64,000 bases of DNA from Achromobacter sp. HZ34 (lineage in GTDB: Bacteria > Pseudomonadota > Gammaproteobacteria > Burkholderiales > Burkholderiaceae_B): positions 62,001-126,000 of the forward strand of contig NZ_NJIX01000007.1 in assembly GCF_002209485.1 (NCBI RefSeq), in the 5' to 3' direction. This document shows, one piece after another, positions 16,740 through 25,641 of this stretch; position 1 is the stretch's first letter; each line of letters begins with the position of its first letter. The position numbers were made by a program, and so were the translations under genes. The notes below the pieces were generated by a model. That model saw nothing but the letters and a program-made list of their open reading frames with translations. It ran no database searches and was not told the DNA's origin.

Positions 16740-17444
16740 ATGATTCGACTGTATTTCTGGACGACGCCCAATGCCTACAAGGTGTCAATCCTGCTGGAGG
16801 AATTGGGGCTGCCCTACGAGGTGATTCCCGTGCATATCGGCAAGGGCCAGCAGTTCGATCCCGCGTTCCTCGACATAAGCCCCAACAACAAGATTCCCGC
16901 CATCGTCGATCAGGACGGTCCGGGCGGCACACCGCTGCCGATGTTCGAGTCGGGAGCGATCATGGTGTACCTGGCCGAAAAGGTGGGCAGCGATCTCTAT
17001 CCCCAGGATACGGTACGGCGTTACGCGGTACTGCAATGGCTGATGTTCCAGATGGGTGGCGTTGGGCCCATGCTGGGGCAGGCGCATCACTTCCGGCGCT
17101 ATGCGCCCGAGCAGATCGCCTACGCCATCGAGCGCTACACCAAGGAAGCGACGCGTCTATACCGCGTTATCGACCGTCAGCTGGCGCGTAGCCGCTTTCT
17201 CGCCGGCGACGACTATTCCCTTGCCGATATCGCTACTTATCCCTGGCTGCGCGCGTATCGCTGGCAGGGGCAGGAATTGAGCGACTGGCCCAACCTGCAG
17301 CGCTGGTACACGGAGGTCCGCGCACGTCCGGCGGTCCAGCGAGGGCTGGCCGTGATGGGCGAGAAGGTGGACCGCAGTGGCAAGCCGCCGGCGGGCGAAC
17401 GATGGGCCAATCTGTTTGGCGAGAAACAATTCAATGGCCGATGA
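16740..17444 (+). CDS. Glutathione S-transferase, YghU/YfcG (Nu-class)-like
   Basis: 234 aa. The thioredoxin-like half begins IRLYFWTTPNAYKVSILLEELGLPYEVIPVHI and contains NNKIPAIVDQD and ESGAIMVYLAEK. The helical half contains QWLMFQMGGVGPMLGQAHHF and DYSLADIATYPWL. The TTPN-KV motif in place of an N-terminal Tyr/Cys, and the GVGPMLGQ stretch, point to Nu-class disulfide-bond oxidoreductase-like GSTs. It heads a plus-strand cluster with a CoA-transferase, a Bug receptor and a DsbA-fold isomerase. Confidence 0.9.
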   Translation: MIRLYFWTTPNAYKVSILLEELGLPYEVIPVHIGKGQQFDPAFLDISPNNKIPAIVDQDGPGGTPLPMFESGAIMVYLAEKVGSDLYPQDTVRRYAVLQWLMFQMGGVGPMLGQAHHFRRYAPEQIAYAIERYTKEATRLYRVIDRQLARSRFLAGDDYSLADIATYPWLRAYRWQGQELSDWPNLQRWYTEVRARPAVQRGLAVMGEKVDRSGKPPAGERWANLFGEKQFNGR

Positions 17445-17475
17445 ACCTTGTCAACCGAGTGGGAGTGCGGTAACG

Positions 17476-18717
17476 ATGAAACCTGGATTGCCCATGCTGC
17501 AAGGCTACCGCGTCCTGGACATGACGCAGATCGTCGCGGGCCCGACCTGCACGCGCATCATGGCCGAACTGGGCGCCGATGTCGTCAAGCTGGAGCTTGC
17601 GCCGTTCGGCGACCGTACGCGTGTCGGTGGACTGCGGTCGCGCCAGCCCGAACACAAGCGATCGAGCAGGAGCACCTATTTCTTCCAGCACAATCATTCG
17701 AAGCGCAGCCTGGCGCTGGATTTCAAGAGCCCGAAGGGGCAGGCACTGATCCGCGCACTGATCCCGCACTTCGACGTGCTGGTCGAGAATTTCAGCCCCG
17801 GTGTAATGGAACGAGTGGGCTTGTCCTACGAGGCATTGCGCGAACTCAATCCTGGACTGGTCATGTGTTCGATTTCGCTTGCGGGGCAGGCCGGGCCCTT
17901 GAGCCAGAAGCCCGGCTACGACTATGTTGCACAGGCGTACGCGGGCGTCACCGACCTGATCGGCGATCCCCAGGGTGATCCGGCCTTGATCACCATGGCC
18001 ATCGGCGACACGGCGACCGGCATTGCGGCGGCCATGGCTGTCGGTTTCGCGCTGTTGCATCGCGAACGCACCGGCGAGGGCCAGCATGTGGAGGCGTCGC
18101 TACTCGACACCTACTTCCAGATGCACGAGGTCGCCGTGCCCCGGGTCTCCCTGCGACCCGGCTATGTGCCCAAGCGGACGGGATCCCAGCATCCCGATGG
18201 CGGACCGACGGGCGTGTTCCGTTGCGGCGACGGTGGCTATGTCTCGATCGCCACGTTGCCGCATCAATGGGCTGCCCTGGTGCAGGCCTTGGGAATGCCG
18301 GAGCTGCTGCAAGACCCGCGCTTCGAATCGGCGTCGCTGCGGAAACAGAACAACGGCGCGCTCAAGGACATCCTGGAAGGATGGCTCGGAACGTTCGCAG
18401 GCCGGGACGAGGCGATGCGCGTGCTGGAGCAGCACCGCATACCTTGCGCCCCCGTATTGACCCTCAACGAAGCCATCGAGCATCCCCACCTGCGGCAGCG
18501 GCGCACCGTACGCCGTGTGCAGGACCCCGTGCTGGGTGAATTCGACATACCCGGCCTGCCCGTGAAGTTCTCTCGATGGGAGCCGCCCGAAGCCTTGCAC
18601 GCGGACGCACTGGGCCAGCACAACGACGAGATCCTGAGCCAGATACTCGATCTGCCGGAAGACGAAATCCGCCGGCTCTACGAGGAAAAGGTGCTGGTGC
18701 GCGACGACATCGCGTAG
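17476..18717 (+). CDS. CaiB/BaiF family CoA-transferase
   Basis: 413 aa if translation starts at MKPGLPML. An ATG at 17434 inside the GST gene is possible and would add 14 residues. Family III features are YRVLDMTQIVAGPTCTRIMAELGADVVKLE, SLALDFKSPKGQ, LVENFSPGVMERVGL, SLAGQAGPLSQKPGYDYVAQA (with the catalytic Asp of YDYVAQA) and a C-terminal GLPVKFSRWEPPEALHADALGQHNDEIL. It lies between the GST and a Bug receptor gene and presumably activates the imported acid. Donor and acceptor are unknown. Confidence 0.9.
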   Translation: MKPGLPMLQGYRVLDMTQIVAGPTCTRIMAELGADVVKLELAPFGDRTRVGGLRSRQPEHKRSSRSTYFFQHNHSKRSLALDFKSPKGQALIRALIPHFDVLVENFSPGVMERVGLSYEALRELNPGLVMCSISLAGQAGPLSQKPGYDYVAQAYAGVTDLIGDPQGDPALITMAIGDTATGIAAAMAVGFALLHRERTGEGQHVEASLLDTYFQMHEVAVPRVSLRPGYVPKRTGSQHPDGGPTGVFRCGDGGYVSIATLPHQWAALVQALGMPELLQDPRFESASLRKQNNGALKDILEGWLGTFAGRDEAMRVLEQHRIPCAPVLTLNEAIEHPHLRQRRTVRRVQDPVLGEFDIPGLPVKFSRWEPPEALHADALGQHNDEILSQILDLPEDEIRRLYEEKVLVRDDIA

Positions 18718-18769
18718 ACAGCGCCGTACCGCCGGGACAGGCGGATCACTCAACCTGGAGGAGACAAAA

Positions 18770-19735
18770 ATGAGAAGGAGCCTCGTGGCCGCAGGCCTGG
18801 CGCTGGTCGCCTGCACCGCATGGGCGGACGACTATCCGTCGCACGCCATCACCCTGGTCGTCCCTTTCGCCGCGGGTGGACCCACCGATGTCGTGGCGCG
18901 CAACCTGGCCAAGTCGATGGGCAAGGTGCTGAAGCAGACCATCATCGTGGATAACCGCCCGAGTACCGGCGGCATCGTCGGATCCGAACTGGTCACCCAG
19001 GCCAAGCCCGACGGCTATATGTTGCTGCTGCATAACATCGGCATGTCCACCTTGAAAGCCTTGTCGCCGGATCTGCGCTTCAACCCGTCGACCGACTTCA
19101 CGTATATCGGGCAGGTGGTCGATGTACCCATGACCCTGGTTAGCGCGCAAAAGGTGCCGGCCCAGGATTTCAAAGGGCTGCAGGCTTATCTGCGGGCACA
19201 CCAGAAAGAGGTCAACGTCGCCAATGCCGGCATCGGGACGGCGTCGCACCTGTGCGGGCTGATGTTGATGAACCGGCTGAACCTGGCGTTGACGACGATC
19301 CCGTACAAAGGGGCGGCCCCGGCGATGACCGACCTGCAGGGCGGCCAGGTCGATTTGCTGTGCGACCAGATCACCACTACGATTGGTCCGATCAAGGCCG
19401 GCCGCATCAAGGCGTTCGGGAGCACCACGCCACAGCGGCTGCCGTTGCTGCCGGATCTGCCGACCTTGGATGAACAAGGATTGAAGGGATTCGAGGTCAC
19501 GGTGTGGCACGGCGTCTATGGGCCCAAGGGGATACCCAAGCCCGTGGTGGACCGCCTTTCGCATGCCTTGCAGGCGGCGTTGGCCGATCCGGATTTCAAG
19601 GAGTCCATGAACCGCCTGGGCGCGACTCCTGTCGAGGCCGCCAAGGCGACGCCCCAGGGCTTGCTGGACCAATTGCGCGGCCAGGAAGCCGTGTGGACGC
19701 CCCTCATCCAGAGTTCCCGCGCATTCCTGCAGTAG
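18770..19735 (+). CDS. Bug family periplasmic solute receptor (TTT type)
   Basis: 321 aa with a short signal peptide (MRRSLVAAGLALVACTAWA, about residues 1-19). The mature protein starts DDYPSHAITLVVPFAAGGPTDVVARNLAKSMG, then has TIIVDNRPSTGGIVGSELVTQAKPDGYMLLL, IPYKGAAPAMTDLQGGQVDLLCDQ and a C-terminal LLDQLRGQEAVWTPLIQ. A strong GGAGG box precedes the ATG. As the third gene after GST and CoA-transferase it is likely the capture protein for the substrate of this cluster. Confidence 0.92.
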   Translation: MRRSLVAAGLALVACTAWADDYPSHAITLVVPFAAGGPTDVVARNLAKSMGKVLKQTIIVDNRPSTGGIVGSELVTQAKPDGYMLLLHNIGMSTLKALSPDLRFNPSTDFTYIGQVVDVPMTLVSAQKVPAQDFKGLQAYLRAHQKEVNVANAGIGTASHLCGLMLMNRLNLALTTIPYKGAAPAMTDLQGGQVDLLCDQITTTIGPIKAGRIKAFGSTTPQRLPLLPDLPTLDEQGLKGFEVTVWHGVYGPKGIPKPVVDRLSHALQAALADPDFKESMNRLGATPVEAAKATPQGLLDQLRGQEAVWTPLIQSSRAFLQ

Positions 19736-19762
19736 GCACACCATTCACCGGAGACAGCATTC

Positions 19763-20374
19763 ATGACCATCAAGCAGATCGAGATGTACTGGGACGTTGG
19801 CAGCACCAATACCTATTTCGCCTTGAAACTGATCAAGCCGCTGCTGGAGCGCTATCAGGTGGGGCTGGTCCTGCATCCTTTCAACCTGGGCTACGTCTTC
19901 CGCAACAACAACTACGACCTGATGAAGGAATCCAAGGCCAAGCTGCGTAACCGCAAGCGCGACCTGATGCGGTGGGCGGAGAAGTACCAACTGCCGTTCA
20001 AGATGCCGAGCCAGTTCCCGATCAAGTCCAGCCGGGCCTTGCGCGGGTCCATCGTGATGCGCGACTACGGCAAGGAGTTCGAATTCGTGGAGCGGGTGAT
20101 GTCCGCCTACTGGGAAGACGGTGATGCGGGCATCGCGGAATACGCAGGGCTGCGCCAGATCGCTGAAAGCCTGGGCGTGGATCCGGACGAGTTCGAGCGG
20201 CGCTGCGTCAGCGACGAAGTGGGCGCCGAACTCGCCAAGAGTACTGACCGCGGCGTGGAGCGGGATGTCTTCGGCGTGCCGATGATCATCGTCGGCGAAG
20301 AACTGTTCTGGGGCAAGGACCGGATGGAATTTGTCGAGGACGAACTACGGCGGTTGACGGACGCCGCTGAGTGA
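19763..20374 (+). CDS. DsbA-fold 2-hydroxychromene-2-carboxylate isomerase-like protein
   Basis: 203 aa thioredoxin/DsbA-fold protein (PF01323 type). MYWDVGSTNTYFALKLIKPLLERYQV corresponds to the FDFxSPYSY start of HCCA isomerases, which are kappa-class GST relatives. The C-terminal VFGVPMIIVGEELFWGKDRMEFVEDEL is very characteristic of that group. No CxxC motif is present, so it is not a disulfide oxidase. HCCA isomerases act in naphthalene-type ring degradation with glutathione. The nearby GST supports a glutathione-dependent isomerisation, but the substrate is open. Confidence 0.85.
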   Translation: MTIKQIEMYWDVGSTNTYFALKLIKPLLERYQVGLVLHPFNLGYVFRNNNYDLMKESKAKLRNRKRDLMRWAEKYQLPFKMPSQFPIKSSRALRGSIVMRDYGKEFEFVERVMSAYWEDGDAGIAEYAGLRQIAESLGVDPDEFERRCVSDEVGAELAKSTDRGVERDVFGVPMIIVGEELFWGKDRMEFVEDELRRLTDAAE

Positions 20375-20483
20375 ATTTCGGTCATGCGGCCACGGCACGC
20401 GCCTTCAGTCGCAGGGCGCTGAACACGACGCCGGCGGTCGAGCCCTTCATCATGTTGCCTCTCGCTTGGCCGTGGTGACCGAA

Positions 20484-21416
20484 TCAGGCGTGAGAATACA
20501 AGGGCAGCCCTTCATGCGGCAGGCGCGCGGTCAGCAAGGTTCCCGTTTGCGACTCGACCATGATCAGCTCGTTGGTGCCGGGACGGTAGGCCAGGTTGGT
20601 CAATGTCGCGCCGATGGGACTGCGGACATAGTGGGTGATCTCGCCATGGGCGTTGAGCAGGAAAGCGCCCCGCAGGCTGGCGTGCCCGACCGCGACGCCG
20701 TTGTTGACATCGACGGCCAGGCCGTCCGGGCCGCTGGCACCGAAGAAGGCCTGGAACTGGCCGACCTTGTTGACGCCGCCGCTGGCGGGCAGCGGCGCGC
20801 GCCAGATGGCGTTGGCGCGCGTCACCGCGACATACAGCACGCTGCCGTCGGCATTGAGCGCCAGTCCGTTCGGGCTGGGCGCATTGCGGATCAACGGTTC
20901 CAGCCGGCCATCGGCGCCCAGCCGATAGACATGCCCGGTCGGATCCTGCATGCCGGTCTGCCCCTGGTCGGTGAACAGGCAGGCGCCCTGCGCATCGAAG
21001 GTCAGGTCGTTGATGCCCTTGAACGACTCGCTGTTCCGATGCGGCATGACCGCCTGAGGCTTATCCGCGCCCGGCTCCAGCCGCAGGATGCCCCGGCGGT
21101 AATCGGCGATCCACAGTGAACCGTCACGATGGAAGGCGCTGCCATTGGGCCAGCCGTCGTAGTGCGCGGCCAGCGTCCAGTTCAAGGCCGTATCGATACG
21201 GAAGATGCGGCCATTGGGAATATCGGTAACCCACAGGTTGCCATCGCGGTCGAAGGATGGCCCTTCCAGAAAGCTGTCCAGCGCGTGGCCCGGCTTGTTG
21301 GCATCGCTCCATTCAGTGCGTTGCGCTTGGCGAAACTGCTCCGGCAGGCGCGTCAGGATGGTGGCGTCGATGATCTCGGGTGGTTTGAAACTCAGGTTCC
21401 ACATATGGGTTTGCAA
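20484..21416 (-). CDS. SMP-30/gluconolactonase-type beta-propeller hydrolase
   Basis: 310 aa six-bladed beta-propeller of the SMP-30/LRE family. Repeated blade motifs are FLEGPSFDRDGNLWVTDIPNGRIFRID, GSAFHRDGSLWIADYRRGILRL, GINDLTFDAQGACLFTDQGQT, SPNGLALNADGSVLYVAVTRANAIWRAPL and GPDGLAVDVNNGVAVGH. Glu in LEGPS and Asp/Asn in the blades are the usual divalent-metal ligands for lactone hydrolysis. It follows a Bug receptor gene on the minus strand (60-base gap), suggesting uptake and ring opening of a sugar-acid or other lactone. There is no signal peptide. Confidence 0.88.
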   Translation of the reverse strand: MQTHMWNLSFKPPEIIDATILTRLPEQFRQAQRTEWSDANKPGHALDSFLEGPSFDRDGNLWVTDIPNGRIFRIDTALNWTLAAHYDGWPNGSAFHRDGSLWIADYRRGILRLEPGADKPQAVMPHRNSESFKGINDLTFDAQGACLFTDQGQTGMQDPTGHVYRLGADGRLEPLIRNAPSPNGLALNADGSVLYVAVTRANAIWRAPLPASGGVNKVGQFQAFFGASGPDGLAVDVNNGVAVGHASLRGAFLLNAHGEITHYVRSPIGATLTNLAYRPGTNELIMVESQTGTLLTARLPHEGLPLYSHA

Positions 21417-21476
21417 TGTCCAGTTCGAGGTTTGTCTTCGTGACGGATAACATGCCGGGCCGCTGACGGCGTCGCG

Positions 21477-22457
21477 TCAATGCGGCGTGATACCGGCACT
21501 GCGCGCGATATCGGACCAGACCGCGGTCTCCTTGGTGATGCGCGCCGCGAATTCTTCGGGCGAGATGCCACCGGGCTCCGCGCCTTGCTCCGCCAGGCGG
21601 GCCTTCAACGCGGGATCGTCGAGCGCCTTGCGTACATCGGCAGCGATGGTCTTGATCACTTCAGGCTTGGTGCCCTTGGGCGCGGAGAGGCCGAACCAGT
21701 TCACCACATTGTAGGCAGGCAGGCCCGCTTCGGCGAAGGTGGGTATATCGGCCAGCGCGGGCAGGCGCCGCGCACCGCTCACGGCCAGGGCCCGTGCGCG
21801 CCCGCCGGCGACCTGCGGCATCGCCGTGGGCGCGGCCGTGATCAGCACGTCCACCTGCCCCGACACCAGTCCCAGCATGGCTTCGCCGGCGCCCTTGTAC
21901 GGCACATGCGTGATCTCCACGCCCGCATCCTTGTTGAACAAAGCCCCTTGCAAGTGGGTGGAACTGCCGGCGCCGCCCGAACCGAAATTCAGTTTGCCAG
22001 GATGCGCGCGGGCATAGGTGCGCAAGGCGTCCAGGGTCTTGAAGGGCGAGTTGGCGGGAACCACCAGCACCACGGGCGTCTGTACCAGTGTGGTCACCGG
22101 CACCAGGTCGTGGGCGTGATCCCAGGGCAGGTTGGCGAACAGCGCCGGCAGCATCGCGTAGGACGTATCGTTGGTCAGCAGCGTGGCGCCGTCCGGTGCA
22201 CTGCGTGCCACTTGCAGGGCGCCGATGGTGCCCGAGCCGCCGGCCTTGTTCTCCACTACGAAGGATCCGCCTGTCTGCTCGGCGAGCTTCTGCGCGACCA
22301 GGCGCGCGGAGAAATCCGTGGTCCCGCCCGCCGCATAGGGGACGATGATGCGTACGGGCCGATCTGGCCAGTTACCCGCAGCCTGCGCGGTGAACACCGC
22401 TGTCAATCCTAGTGCCAGCGCAACGGCGCGCAGCCACGGCGTGCATGCTTTCTGCAT
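21477..22457 (-). CDS. Bug family periplasmic solute receptor (TTT type)
   Basis: 326 aa. The signal peptide is MQKACTPWLRAVALALGLTAVFTAQA (about 26 residues). The mature N-terminus NWPDRPVRIIVPYAAGGTTDFSARLVAQKLAEQ is followed by FVVENKAGGSGTIGALQVARSAPDG, THVPYKGAGEAMLGLVSGQVDVLI and AGLPAYNVVNWFGLSAPKGT. It is upstream of the SMP-30-type lactonase on the same strand. The 12-bp sequence TTGATCAATCAA at 22532-22543 lies 75 bases upstream of the start and may belong to its promoter. Confidence 0.92.
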   Translation of the reverse strand: MQKACTPWLRAVALALGLTAVFTAQAAGNWPDRPVRIIVPYAAGGTTDFSARLVAQKLAEQTGGSFVVENKAGGSGTIGALQVARSAPDGATLLTNDTSYAMLPALFANLPWDHAHDLVPVTTLVQTPVVLVVPANSPFKTLDALRTYARAHPGKLNFGSGGAGSSTHLQGALFNKDAGVEITHVPYKGAGEAMLGLVSGQVDVLITAAPTAMPQVAGGRARALAVSGARRLPALADIPTFAEAGLPAYNVVNWFGLSAPKGTKPEVIKTIAADVRKALDDPALKARLAEQGAEPGGISPEEFAARITKETAVWSDIARSAGITPH

Positions 22458-22584
22458 GGTCTTGTCTCCTCGTTATATGCTTTCTCCGGGCATTGTGAGG
22501 TCGAGCGATTGATTTCGTCCGCTTTAAAATTTTGATCAATCAAATTCCGTTGGTTATCAGCGTGTGGCTTGACTAATAGAAGAA

Positions 22585-22602
22585 GGGAGCATCGCTGCTC
22601 CC
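22585..22602 (-). terminator. Probable rho-independent terminator
   Basis: The 7-bp stem GGGAGCA/TGCTCCC with a TCGC loop is followed on the minus strand by TTCTTCT. It lies 65 bases downstream of the COG0523 GTPase gene (stop at 22667), which it would terminate. Confidence 0.65.
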
Positions 22603-22666
22603 TCTTGGTCATCACTCGGCGAAAGCGCATAACGGCTCGCGTCGAGGCATCGCATTGCCGATTTTT

Positions 22667-23860
22667 TCAAGGCCAATTCGGGAAAGGATTATCCCAGGTC
22701 ATCCAGACGGGTGGGCCTGACGCCATTTCTTCATCCGTGAGCAGGCAGGCGTCCAGCTGTTGGCACAACGCATGTTCGTCCATGTCCATGCCGATCAGCA
22801 CTAACTCCTGGCGCGCGTCGCCGACTTCGTCGACCCAGTTCTTGCGGATCATGGCGACGTACTCGGGGTCTTCCGGCCAACGCTCGGGCGGCATCGCGGC
22901 CCACCAATAGCCTGCCGCGCCATGGCGCGCCACAGCGCCGGCCTGGGACCAGGAGCCGGCAAGCTCCGGGTGGCTGGCCAGCCAGAAATGGCCTTTGGAG
23001 CGCACGACACCCGGCCATTCGCGCTGGACCAGTTCATGGAATCTTGCGGGATGAAAGGGACGGCGCGCGCGATAGACGAAGCTGTGTATGCCGTATTCCT
23101 CCGTCTCCGGCGTATGGTGGCCGCGCAACTCGCTCAGCCAGCCGGGCGCTTTGGAGGCTTCATCGAAATCGAACAGGCGCGTGTCGAGCACGCGGTCGAG
23201 CGCGACCGTGCCGAACCGTGCCATCTCGACACGTGCGCGCGGATTGAGCTTTTTCAGGATGGCGATCAAGCGATCCCGCTCTGCTTCCGTGACGAGGTCC
23301 AGCTTGTTCAGGACAATGACGTCACAGAACTCGATCTGTTCTATCAGCAGATCGACGACGGTGCGTTCGTCTTCCTCGCCCAGGAACTCGCCGCGATCCT
23401 GCAGGCTGTCGCGGGAACTGTAGTCACGCAGGAAGTTGTGGGCGTCGACCACGGTCACCATCGTGTCCAGGCGCGCCACCGAATTCAGGCTGCGGCCGTC
23501 CTCGCCTTCGAAAGTGAAGGTCTCGGCCACGGGCAGGGGCTCGGAAATGCCTGTCGATTCGATCACGAGTTGGTCGAAGCGGCCATCCCTGGCCAACCGG
23601 TCGACCTCAAGAAGCAGGTCCTCGCGCAAGGTGCAACAGATACAGCCGTTGCTCATCTCCACCAGCTTCTCGTCCGTCCGCGACAGTTCCGCGCCCCCGT
23701 CCCGTACCAAGGCGGCGTCGATATTGACTTCGGACATGTCGTTGACGATGACCGCAACCCGCCGGCCTTCGCGGTTGTTCAGAATGTGATTGAGCAACGT
23801 GGTCTTGCCGGCGCCGAGGAAGCCGGAAAGGACCGTGACGGGCAGTCTCGTCGGTGCCAT
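22667..23860 (-). CDS. zigA: COG0523 (CobW/ZigA-type) metal-homeostasis GTPase
   Basis: 397 aa G3E-family GTPase and putative zinc metallochaperone. It has Walker [10 protein letters not shown] (13-21), the metal-binding CxCC motif C73-I-C75-C76, the guanine-specificity VLNKLDLV and a C-terminal CobW_C domain ([37 protein letters not shown]). The perfect palindrome ATGTTATAACAT, 29 bases upstream of the start, resembles a Zur operator. This points to induction under zinc starvation rather than cobalamin synthesis. No cobalamin, nitrile hydratase or urease genes are adjacent. The symbol follows the ZigA/YciC subtype by inference. Confidence 0.85.
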   Translation of the reverse strand: MAPTRLPVTVLSGFLGAGKTTLLNHILNNREGRRVAVIVNDMSEVNIDAALVRDGGAELSRTDEKLVEMSNGCICCTLREDLLLEVDRLARDGRFDQLVIESTGISEPLPVAETFTFEGEDGRSLNSVARLDTMVTVVDAHNFLRDYSSRDSLQDRGEFLGEEDERTVVDLLIEQIEFCDVIVLNKLDLVTEAERDRLIAILKKLNPRARVEMARFGTVALDRVLDTRLFDFDEASKAPGWLSELRGHHTPETEEYGIHSFVYRARRPFHPARFHELVQREWPGVVRSKGHFWLASHPELAGSWSQAGAVARHGAAGYWWAAMPPERWPEDPEYVAMIRKNWVDEVGDARQELVLIGMDMDEHALCQQLDACLLTDEEMASGPPVWMTWDNPFPNWP

Positions 23861-23888
23861 GGGGGATCACTCTAGTGTTAAAAGTGAG

Positions 23889-23900
23889 ATGTTATAACAT
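23889..23900. promoter_or_regulatory. Zur-box-like palindrome
   Basis: ATGTTATAACAT is a perfect 12-bp palindrome in an AT-rich patch (GAGATGTTATAACATAGCAT). It matches the core of gammaproteobacterial and betaproteobacterial Zur sites (GTTATA-rich dyads), 29 bases before the start of the minus-strand COG0523 gene. Confidence 0.75.
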
Positions 23901-23993
23901 AGCATAAGTGGAAAAATTGCCCCGGGTCTTGCAAGATGGCATCAGTCGGGATCAGCGAAAGCATGATCTCGAACAAGGCGCCCGATCGGAAAA

Positions 23994-24083
23994 CTTAGCT
24001 GAAAAACGACAAAAAGCACCAACTCTTAGCTGGAATACGACAAAGCACCGCGCTCTGGGCCTTTTCTTAGCTGGAAAACGACA
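23994..24083. repeat. Three phased 18-bp direct repeats, possible transposon end
   Basis: CTTAGCTGAAAAACGACA (23994-24011), CTTAGCTGGAATACGACA (24025-24042) and CTTAGCTGGAAAACGACA (24066-24083) are direct repeats. Their starts are 31 and 41 bp apart, close to three and four helical turns. Read on the minus strand each begins TGTCGT, like the repeated transposase-binding sites at the ends of Tn5053/Tn402- or Tn7-like elements. No transposase gene is present in the window. The surrounding sequence from 23901 to 24238 has no credible gene. Confidence 0.75.
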
Positions 24084-24238
24084 TTCGGGAGAAATCCTGC
24101 TCGCTGCGGGAGACCCTGCCGTCAATCGGCATTCCTGGTCACGGACGTGCATCCGTTCGAGGACAGAAACGGTCGAGTTTCCCGGCTGACGATGAACGCA
24201 GAGTTATTCCGAGTAGGGCTGTCCCGCGCCACCTGGCC

Positions 24239-25639
24239 CTACTGCAAAGCACCCGCCAGTTTCCGGGGATCGACGAGGCGGTCATACTCTTGCGCTGTCA
24301 GCAGGCCGAGGGCTATGGCGGCGGCGCGGGGGGAGATGTTTTCGGCGACGGCCTTGCGCGTGATGGTGGCCACCTTGTCGTAGCCCAGGATGGGATTGAG
24401 CGTGGTCACCGCCAGGAGACTGCGCTCGACGTTTTCAGCCAGCCGTTCCGCATTGATCTCTATTCCGGCGACGAACCGGTTGGCGAATACCATCACGGCG
24501 TCGCTGAGCAGGCGTATGGATTGCAGCAGGTTGTAGATCAGGACCGGCTTGGCGACGTTGAGTTCGAAATTGCCTGACGCGCCGGCGAGCATGATGGCCT
24601 GGTTGTTGCCGGAGACCTGGAAGCAGGCTTGGAGTAGCGCTTCCGCGATCGTCGGATTACGCTTCCCCGGCATGATCGACGACGTCAATCCATCGTCGGG
24701 GAATTGGATTTCCGCCAGTCCGCAACGGGGACCAGACCCCAACAAGCGCAGATCATTGGCGATCTTGATCAGCGAAACGGCGATGGTGTTCAGTACGCCC
24801 GACGCTTCGACCAATGCATCGTGGGATGCCATCCCTTCGAACTTGTTGGGGTTGGGCGCAAACGCCAGCCCCGTCTCTTGCGCCAGCACGGCGCAGAATG
24901 AAGCGTCGAACCCTGCGGGTGCATTCAAGCCGGTGCCGGCGGCCGTGCCGCCTTGAGGCAGCAGCAGCAGTCGCGGCATGACACCGTCCACGCGCGCGAT
25001 CGCATTGGCCACCTGCTGCCGGAACGTGGCAAAGGTCTGGCCTACCGTCATCGGCACCGCATCCATCAGGTGCGTACGCGCAATCTTGAGTACCTGGGAA
25101 AATTTTCGGGCGCGCCCGTCCAAGGCGGCTTCCAGCGCTCGCAACGCGGGCTGCAACCGACCCGTCAGCGTAAGCATGCTGGCGATATGCATGACCGTGG
25201 GAAAGCTGTCGTTCGAAGACTGCGAGGCGTTCACGTGATCGTTTGGATGCACGGGCGTCTTCGTTCCGAGTGCCTGCCCAAGCAGTTCGTTGGCACGGTT
25301 CGCGATCACTTCGTTCGCGTTCATATTGGTTTGCGTGCCGGAGCCGGTCTGCCAGACGGTCAGGGGAAAATGCGTGTCCCATTTGCCATCGCGCATTTCC
25401 TGCGCGGCTGCCTCGACAGGTGCCGCCAACGCGGCATCCAGCGTACCCAATGCGCGATTGGCGCGTGCGCAGGCCAGTTTGTGCAAGCCAAACACATGCA
25501 CGAGGCTTGCGGGGAAACGTTCCTCACCGATTTCGAAGACCCCCAGCGCGCGCTGTGTCTGCGCGCCCCAGTAGCGTGTCGCGGGAATTTCCACGGCGCC
25601 GAAGGCGTCGGTCTCGATGCGGGTCTTGACGGTGCTCAT
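24239..25639 (-). CDS. fumC: Class II fumarate hydratase (FumC)
   Basis: 466 aa, the normal FumC length. It interconverts fumarate and malate in the TCA cycle as an iron-free homotetramer. Motifs are TDAFGAVEIPATRYWGAQTQR near the N-terminus, TGSGTQTNMNANEV, HPNDHVNASQSSND (catalytic His region), and the superfamily signature SSIMPGKRNPT. The Val usual in GKVNP is Arg here. The gene starts two bases after the stop of the C4-dicarboxylate carrier gene, so the pair forms an operon for import and use of fumarate or related acids. Aspartase is the nearest alternative but the N-terminal pattern favours fumarase. Confidence 0.88.
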   Translation of the reverse strand: MSTVKTRIETDAFGAVEIPATRYWGAQTQRALGVFEIGEERFPASLVHVFGLHKLACARANRALGTLDAALAAPVEAAAQEMRDGKWDTHFPLTVWQTGSGTQTNMNANEVIANRANELLGQALGTKTPVHPNDHVNASQSSNDSFPTVMHIASMLTLTGRLQPALRALEAALDGRARKFSQVLKIARTHLMDAVPMTVGQTFATFRQQVANAIARVDGVMPRLLLLPQGGTAAGTGLNAPAGFDASFCAVLAQETGLAFAPNPNKFEGMASHDALVEASGVLNTIAVSLIKIANDLRLLGSGPRCGLAEIQFPDDGLTSSIMPGKRNPTIAEALLQACFQVSGNNQAIMLAGASGNFELNVAKPVLIYNLLQSIRLLSDAVMVFANRFVAGIEINAERLAENVERSLLAVTTLNPILGYDKVATITRKAVAENISPRAAAIALGLLTAQEYDRLVDPRKLAGALQ

Positions 25640-25641
25640 TG

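Noticed and set aside
22532-22543. TTGATCAATCAA as an FNR box in front of a Bug gene
   Set aside because: FNR sites have TTGAT-N4-ATCAA; here the spacer is only two bases, so it is an AT-rich dyad rather than an FNR site.
22667-23860. CobW in cobalamin synthesis
   Set aside because: No cobalamin genes are nearby and a Zur-type box precedes it; the zinc-linked COG0523 reading fits better.
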